From positions 1 through 12,398 of the forward strand of contig CAZPHU010000105.1 of the NCBI GenBank assembly GCA_964586285.1: a stretch of DNA of 12,398 bases, given 5' to 3'. Under the pieces are notes generated by a model that was given only the letters and a program-made list of their open reading frames with translations, made no database searches and was not told the DNA's origin. Position 1 is the stretch's first letter. Each line of letters opens with the position of its first letter. Below, one piece after another: positions 7,949 through 12,398 of this stretch. This DNA is from CAZPHU01 sp964586285 (lineage in GTDB: Bacteria; Fibrobacterota; Chitinivibrionia; Chitinivibrionales; CAYFVL01). The position numbers and the translations under genes were made by a program.

Positions 7949-10900
7949 ATGAATAAAAGACACGCGAAAACTGCACCTTTACTGTCCATATTTTTATCCA
8001 TTTCGATTTGTACGGTGTTTCTCGTTTTCTGTACAGCACCAATCGAACCTTTCATTTCAGCTCCGAGTATATCATATCCGGACTCTGCCCGTGCATATAT
8101 TGGAGAGCCGATCGAGATTCGAAACGAGCAAGAGGGGGATGTAAAAATCAACACGTTTGATATTTTCCCCGAATTGCCCAAGGGGCTGAATCTGGACCTG
8201 CGAACCGGTTCGATCCGTGGAACTCCCGAGGAGCCTTCCGCCTGGCGCACTTACACTATTCGTGCGATTAACGACTTTGGAACCGCTATCGATTCAGTCA
8301 AACTGGGCGTTTCACCCACAGCTCCTTCCCGGATTAATCTGATCCCGCTGGAGGGAGGAATGGTGGAACTGGTATGGGAGAAAATTCCCGGAGTAGACTC
8401 ATATATGGTATACAGGTGTCTGGAACCCGATACCGCCTTCATGCAAATAGCCTCGCCGACCGATACCGTGTTTGTCGATACGGTCGGCAGTGACGGATCC
8501 TATCTTTATGCGATAAGGGCTTTCAGCAAAGATGCACCTGTATCCAAAATGACCGTCGGCCAACCGATCAATCTTTCAGTTACCGGAATTTCGCCTCGGC
8601 TAAGCCCGATCGAGAAGCAGAGCATCAATGAGGGAGAGTCGTTTGAATCGATCAATCTGCTTGATCATGTTGAAGATCCCGATACCCCGGATAGTCTTTT
8701 AGTATGGGATGTTGAAGCTGACTGGCTGATCACTGAGATCTCCGATCAAGCCGTCTTAACGGTGGCACCGCCTGATTCCGAATGGAATGGTACCGAAATC
8801 ATCAACATTACCGTAAGAGATGCCGACAACTTGCAATCCGAAGTTCAGGCGGAATTTACGGTTATTCCGGTCAACGATGCACCGTATATTTCGGCGCCCG
8901 AAGCTGTTTCGCTGAGCGAATCTCTTTCGGTGGTCAAATTGTATCTGCCTGATCTGGTGCATGATGCCGAATCTCCCGACAGTCTGAAAATCACTTTCGA
9001 GGCGGGTGAACATCTGGTGGTAGAACGCAAGGAAGATACGCTTCTGATTTCCGCGGCCGATACAGCATGGCAGGGCAGCGATTCGCTTATTATTAGGGTG
9101 GAAGATCCACAGGGGAAGAAGGCTGCCGCCGGGGTGAGGGTAAATATCATGTTCGAAAACGAACCGCCTGTCATCTCGGCTCCGGATACGATTGTAATAC
9201 TTGAAGATGAGCAGTTTGCTCGGATAGATCTGGATTCGCTGGTTGAAGATAACGACCATTCAGATGAGAGCATCAGATGGTCGGTTACGGAAGGTGATGA
9301 GATACTCGCCTCTATCTCCGAGGATCGAATGTTGGGGTTTGAGATTCCGGATACGAATTGGTTTGGAGAAGATTCCATACTGCTGGAGGCGACCGATCCT
9401 CTGGGGCTGAGTGCGCAGCACTGGCTGTTGCTTAAGGTGGTGGCCGTCAATGATACACCGACAATCTCCCCAAAGCCTTTCGAGCAGGCGGTGCAGAACA
9501 AGTTATACGAATACGAATTCACGCTTATCGATCCTGATAATGAGGTTAGCTGCGAGCTTTTGAAGGCGCCTGATGGGATGGTTTTGGACGCCGAGAACTC
9601 TCTGATTCGGTGGACACCCGGTAAAAACGAGGTGGCGCAGTCTCCTCATGAGGTAAGTCTGCAGATCAGCGAGATCGGCGATGATGGTCTCAAAGTACAA
9701 ATCGACTGGACCATAACGGTGCAAGACAGCAATACCGATCCCGCGGCTCATGACGACACCGTAAGCGTTGCAGAGGACAGTTTGGTGCAGATTATGGTTT
9801 TGGAAAACGATACCGATGCCGACGGGGATACATTGATCATTCACGAAATAACACAAAAGCCCGAAAACGGTACCGCTAAAATAATTGAAGATGCAACCAT
9901 AATCAGCTATGAGCCCAATGACAACTATCATGGCGAAGATGTTTTACAGTATTCTGTTTACGACAATCATGGCGGAACAGCATTTGCGACCGTTCGCATA
10001 ACGGTAGAGAGTGTTTCAGATACACCGGTCGGTTTAACCGATGTTTATACGATGTTGGAGGACAGCACGCTTAATGTTAGTGCGGAAAGAGGAGTCCTGG
10101 CTAACGACACGGATTCAGACGGCCACGCTCTGAGTGCCGTGTTGGAGCAAACGGTAGAAACGGGAGAGCTTAGCCTCAATTCGGACGGTTCGTTTGTTTT
10201 CTCTCCACAACCCAATCAAAACGGCAGTTTTTCGTTTACTTATCGGGCCGAGGACCCGACCGGGCTTTTGTCCGAGCCTGTTAATGTAACGATAACGATC
10301 ACGCCCACGCGGGACGCGCCCCATATAGATGAGATCGGTGACAAGTCTGTGAAGGAAGGTGAGGAGCTTCGATTCACGGTTACCGTAAACGATCCCGACG
10401 GAGATACGCCCAGTCTAGTGGCCGAAGGGGTACCGTCATGGGCCCAGTTCCAGGACGGGGTTTTCAGTGGTGTACCCGGAACCGATGATCAGGGAATCTA
10501 TACGGTGCGTTTTATTGCCTTCGATGAAAGCGGTTTGAGTCACGAACGTGAAATTGAGATAAACGTAGAGGATGTCAACCTCGCCCCGACGATTACTCTG
10601 GAAGGTCCGGTCAAGGGCAGAATATACGCATCGGATGCATCGATTACACTTACCGCTGATGCGGCGGATCCCGACGGATCGGTGAGCGCAGTGTTTTTCT
10701 ATGACGGCGATACGGAAGTCGGGCGAAAGTTTTCGCCTCCCTACACCTTTTCCACTAACAGTCTTGGAGTGGGTGAGCACAGGTTTTACGCTGTTGTAGA
10801 GGATGATCGAGGCGAAAGAGCAGTCAGCGATACCATCGATATAATCGGAGGAGAATGGGAGTATAAGGAGATTTCTGAATCTTTCGCTTCGGGATTTGAT

Positions 10901-11980
10901 TACTCTTATGATTCCAAAGGAGACATCTACAGGGTGGTCAATTATTCCGGTTACAGTTCACCTTACGTCAGGGTAGAAGTATACGACCAGGGACTCAACA
11001 CCTTTTCTCCTTATCCGGGCGATGGGATTGTCCACAGCTTCGACACTGGTTCGACGCCGATCACGGCCGAAATAGCCTTTCAGCCTGGAACGGACATCGC
11101 GCATGTCAGTGTCGCCTACGATTCGGGAGACACCTATATCCGAGTTTATAAATTGGAGGATAATAACTGGACACAGATCGGAGACGCCTACAATTATTCT
11201 GCTGAGGAACCTATCGGCCTTGCCGATCTGGAGACGGCAGTGCATACTGATGGAAGCGTTGCTCTTATGTATGGCCACTTATATGGGTTTCGAGGACGTA
11301 ACAGCTTTTACGGCAAACTGTTTACTATATCACCTTCGGGTGAGTGGAATGAGGTTCAAAGACCTCTATCCGAACATTACCCTGTTGAATACGTACAGAG
11401 CGCGGATAACATATTCCTCATCTCAAAAGAGGACAACTTATATAATGGGCAAGGATATGTACATCGTCTATCCGGACATTCTACTTTTGAACCTCTTGGA
11501 CAGACGGGGTTGTTTTCCGAGGGATTCAACGGTCTGGGTACGGTTACATCTACAAGTAGCGGCCAAATTTTAATCGGCACCCAAGGCGATTTTTATGAAT
11601 CCGGCTCTCTCAGTATTTCCAAGTTTGATAATTCATGGGAATTTTTCAAGGTTGATTCCCTCGATGATTCTCTTGGGAGACATCCTCGAAGTATCCTGCC
11701 TGCCATGATGGGTGATAAGTTGATAGCAGGTCAGATATATTACTGGAGTGGGTATCATCTGCATTTCACCATTTTCGAAGGAAACGAATGTATACCTTTT
11801 CCGTATAGAGATTCTTTCGTCCCTGAGTTCTCGGCCATGAATATTTATGACGAGCAGTTGCACACGGTCTTCGGTGATGAAGTTAGTGCAGGGCCGATAA
11901 TGTTTATCGTGGAAAGTGACCGGTCTCGGCTGAATTCACCAATGAAAACGCACATATTCAGGCTTAACCTGGGGATGTAA
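7949..11980 (+). CDS. Large putative lipoprotein with Ig-like/cadherin-like repeats and C-terminal propeller-like region
   Basis: 1343 residues. The signal sequence ends LVFC-T, with C28 as the likely lipidated residue; Phe just before Cys is unusual for a lipobox, so an ordinary signal peptide is possible. Domains: He_PIG-like (38-120), fibronectin type III (122-212), three related cadherin-like repeats (213-311, 312-407, 408-505) sharing a DxxWxGxDSLxxxxxDPxGL pattern and NDAP-type linkers, He_PIG-like (506-595), two cadherin-like/VCBS domains with LENDTDADGD and LANDTDSDG calcium-type motifs (596-690, 691-790), a third He_PIG-like (791-877), an Ig-like Big_9-type domain (878-967), then about 375 residues of strand-rich, Tyr- and Trp-rich sequence that suggests a beta-propeller. 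No catalytic motif is seen. A surface adhesin, scaffold or binding role is inferred. Start at 7949 is chosen over an in-frame ATG at 7910 because AGGAAA sits at the right distance and the signal peptide follows immediately. Confidence 0.88.
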   Translation: MNKRHAKTAPLLSIFLSISICTVFLVFCTAPIEPFISAPSISYPDSARAYIGEPIEIRNEQEGDVKINTFDIFPELPKGLNLDLRTGSIRGTPEEPSAWRTYTIRAINDFGTAIDSVKLGVSPTAPSRINLIPLEGGMVELVWEKIPGVDSYMVYRCLEPDTAFMQIASPTDTVFVDTVGSDGSYLYAIRAFSKDAPVSKMTVGQPINLSVTGISPRLSPIEKQSINEGESFESINLLDHVEDPDTPDSLLVWDVEADWLITEISDQAVLTVAPPDSEWNGTEIINITVRDADNLQSEVQAEFTVIPVNDAPYISAPEAVSLSESLSVVKLYLPDLVHDAESPDSLKITFEAGEHLVVERKEDTLLISAADTAWQGSDSLIIRVEDPQGKKAAAGVRVNIMFENEPPVISAPDTIVILEDEQFARIDLDSLVEDNDHSDESIRWSVTEGDEILASISEDRMLGFEIPDTNWFGEDSILLEATDPLGLSAQHWLLLKVVAVNDTPTISPKPFEQAVQNKLYEYEFTLIDPDNEVSCELLKAPDGMVLDAENSLIRWTPGKNEVAQSPHEVSLQISEIGDDGLKVQIDWTITVQDSNTDPAAHDDTVSVAEDSLVQIMVLENDTDADGDTLIIHEITQKPENGTAKIIEDATIISYEPNDNYHGEDVLQYSVYDNHGGTAFATVRITVESVSDTPVGLTDVYTMLEDSTLNVSAERGVLANDTDSDGHALSAVLEQTVETGELSLNSDGSFVFSPQPNQNGSFSFTYRAEDPTGLLSEPVNVTITITPTRDAPHIDEIGDKSVKEGEELRFTVTVNDPDGDTPSLVAEGVPSWAQFQDGVFSGVPGTDDQGIYTVRFIAFDESGLSHEREIEINVEDVNLAPTITLEGPVKGRIYASDASITLTADAADPDGSVSAVFFYDGDTEVGRKFSPPYTFSTNSLGVGEHRFYAVVEDDRGERAVSDTIDIIGGEWEYKEISESFASGFDYSYDSKGDIYRVVNYSGYSSPYVRVEVYDQGLNTFSPYPGDGIVHSFDTGSTPITAEIAFQPGTDIAHVSVAYDSGDTYIRVYKLEDNNWTQIGDAYNYSAEEPIGLADLETAVHTDGSVALMYGHLYGFRGRNSFYGKLFTISPSGEWNEVQRPLSEHYPVEYVQSADNIFLISKEDNLYNGQGYVHRLSGHSTFEPLGQTGLFSEGFNGLGTVTSTSSGQILIGTQGDFYESGSLSISKFDNSWEFFKVDSLDDSLGRHPRSILPAMMGDKLIAGQIYYWSGYHLHFTIFEGNECIPFPYRDSFVPEFSAMNIYDEQLHTVFGDEVSAGPIMFIVESDRSRLNSPMKTHIFRLNLGM

Positions 11981-12020
11981 ACGAGCCGGGAGTTATCCGG
12001 GACCCAATATATGAAAAGTG

Positions 12021-12398
12021 GTCTCTCGGTCACTCGGTCACTGTTTTGGCCGAATTACTGGTTGATTCGGCCTCTCCGCCGTCCGGTTGGGCTCGGAAAA
12101 CCAGTGATTCATTCAAATCGCCTTCCGTTTTGGCTTCGCTACCGAGTGATTCGGTCTCTCCGTCTCTGTTTTGGCCGAAATACTGGTTGATTCGGTCTCT
12201 CCAGCTTCGGTTTGACCAAGATTCTAAGTGATTTGGCCTCTCCGTCACCCGGTTTGGCCTTTTTTCCGAGTAATTCGGTCTCTCCGTCTCTGTTTTGGCC
12301 CAATTACCGAGTGATTCGGTCTCTCCGGCTGAAGTTTTGGCCCGGTCACCGTTTTTCCCGCCCCAAACGGGGCCGTTTTGGCCTGGTCACCGTTTTTC
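12021..12398. repeat. Degenerate tandem array of 41-42 bp units, open at the window edge
   Basis: The marker GTTTTGGC, or a close variant of it, recurs at 12043, 12085, 12127, 12168, 12209, 12251, 12292, 12334 and 12375, always 41 or 42 bases apart. The second marker TGATTCGGTCTCTCC, or a variant, recurs at 12063, 12105, 12147, 12188, 12229, 12271 and 12312 with the same spacing. The approximate unit is GTTTTGGCCGAATTACCGAG followed by TGATTCGGTCTCTCCGTCTCT. Copies differ by several bases, and the last two change to GGTCACCGTTTTTC in place of the second marker. A short direct repeat CGGTCACT-CGGTCACT (12027-12042) marks the left edge. It begins about 40 bases after the lipoprotein stop and continues past the window. 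Function unknown. Confidence 0.88.

Noticed and set aside
7736..7963. 75-residue - strand reading frame in the gap before the lipoprotein gene
   Set aside because: No recognisable motif or ribosome site, and it overlaps the start of the lipoprotein gene; not enough to call a gene.
8845..9522. 225-residue - strand reading frame inside the lipoprotein gene
   Set aside because: Ser/Thr-rich low-complexity product, fully antisense to well-recognised cadherin-like domains; a codon-usage shadow.
12030..12248. Open reading frames on both strands over the tandem array
   Set aside because: They arise because the repeat unit lacks stops in some frames; the products are repetitive, have no ribosome site and the 41/42 alternation breaks any constant frame.
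12021..12398. CRISPR-like array
   Set aside because: The whole 41-42 bp unit is repeated with drift; there is no pattern of identical repeats separated by unique spacers, and no cas gene in the window.

Overview
The window looks like a bacterial chromosome fragment of moderate base composition, with all four intact genes on the + strand. It carries one housekeeping-type gene (a NIF3/YbgI-family metalloprotein), two very large mosaic exported proteins, and a small acetyltransferase with a thioredoxin-like tail between them. The exported proteins use He_PIG-type, FN3, cadherin-like/VCBS, thrombospondin-3, DNRLRE, choice-of-anchor-D and lamin-tail modules. That mix is typical of Gram-negative environmental phyla rich in multidomain secreted proteins. 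The N-terminal layout of the last protein (lipid signal, Ser-Tyr-Pro segment, He_PIG domain) recalls Fibrobacterota/Chitinispirillia, but this placement is a low-confidence inference.

Layout: 1-70 is the likely tail of an upstream gene plus a G-rich ribosome site. 71-829 is the NIF3-like protein. 830-1197 is a non-coding gap with a cluster of overlapping inverted repeats just upstream of the next gene. 1198-6273 encodes a 1691-residue exported lamin-tail/5'-nucleotidase (UshA-type) protein with many accessory modules, closed by a clear intrinsic terminator (6286-6320). 6321-6764 contains, on the - strand, what looks like the decayed remnant of a SAM hydroxide adenosyltransferase (DUF62) gene. 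6765-7550 is a GNAT-YoaP protein. 7551-7948 is a gap with no convincing gene. 7949-11980 is a 1343-residue putative lipoprotein built of about nine beta-sandwich domains and a propeller-like C-terminal region. From about 12021 to the window edge runs a degenerate tandem array of 41-42 bp units.

The genes do not form an obvious single pathway. The large gaps, the terminator and the pseudogene suggest mostly single-gene transcription units. A reasonable inference is that the nucleotidase protein scavenges phosphate or nucleosides outside the inner membrane while its accessory domains bind polymers or surfaces. The lipoprotein is probably a surface adhesin or scaffold.

The least ordinary parts are the terminal tandem array, whose units carry a dyad that seems to be kept although its exact pairing changes and which shows a three-unit super-period, the DUF62 remnant, and the overlapping inverted repeats in 975-1038. 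I did not find a CRISPR array, tRNA, rRNA, insertion sequence or recognisable defence system.
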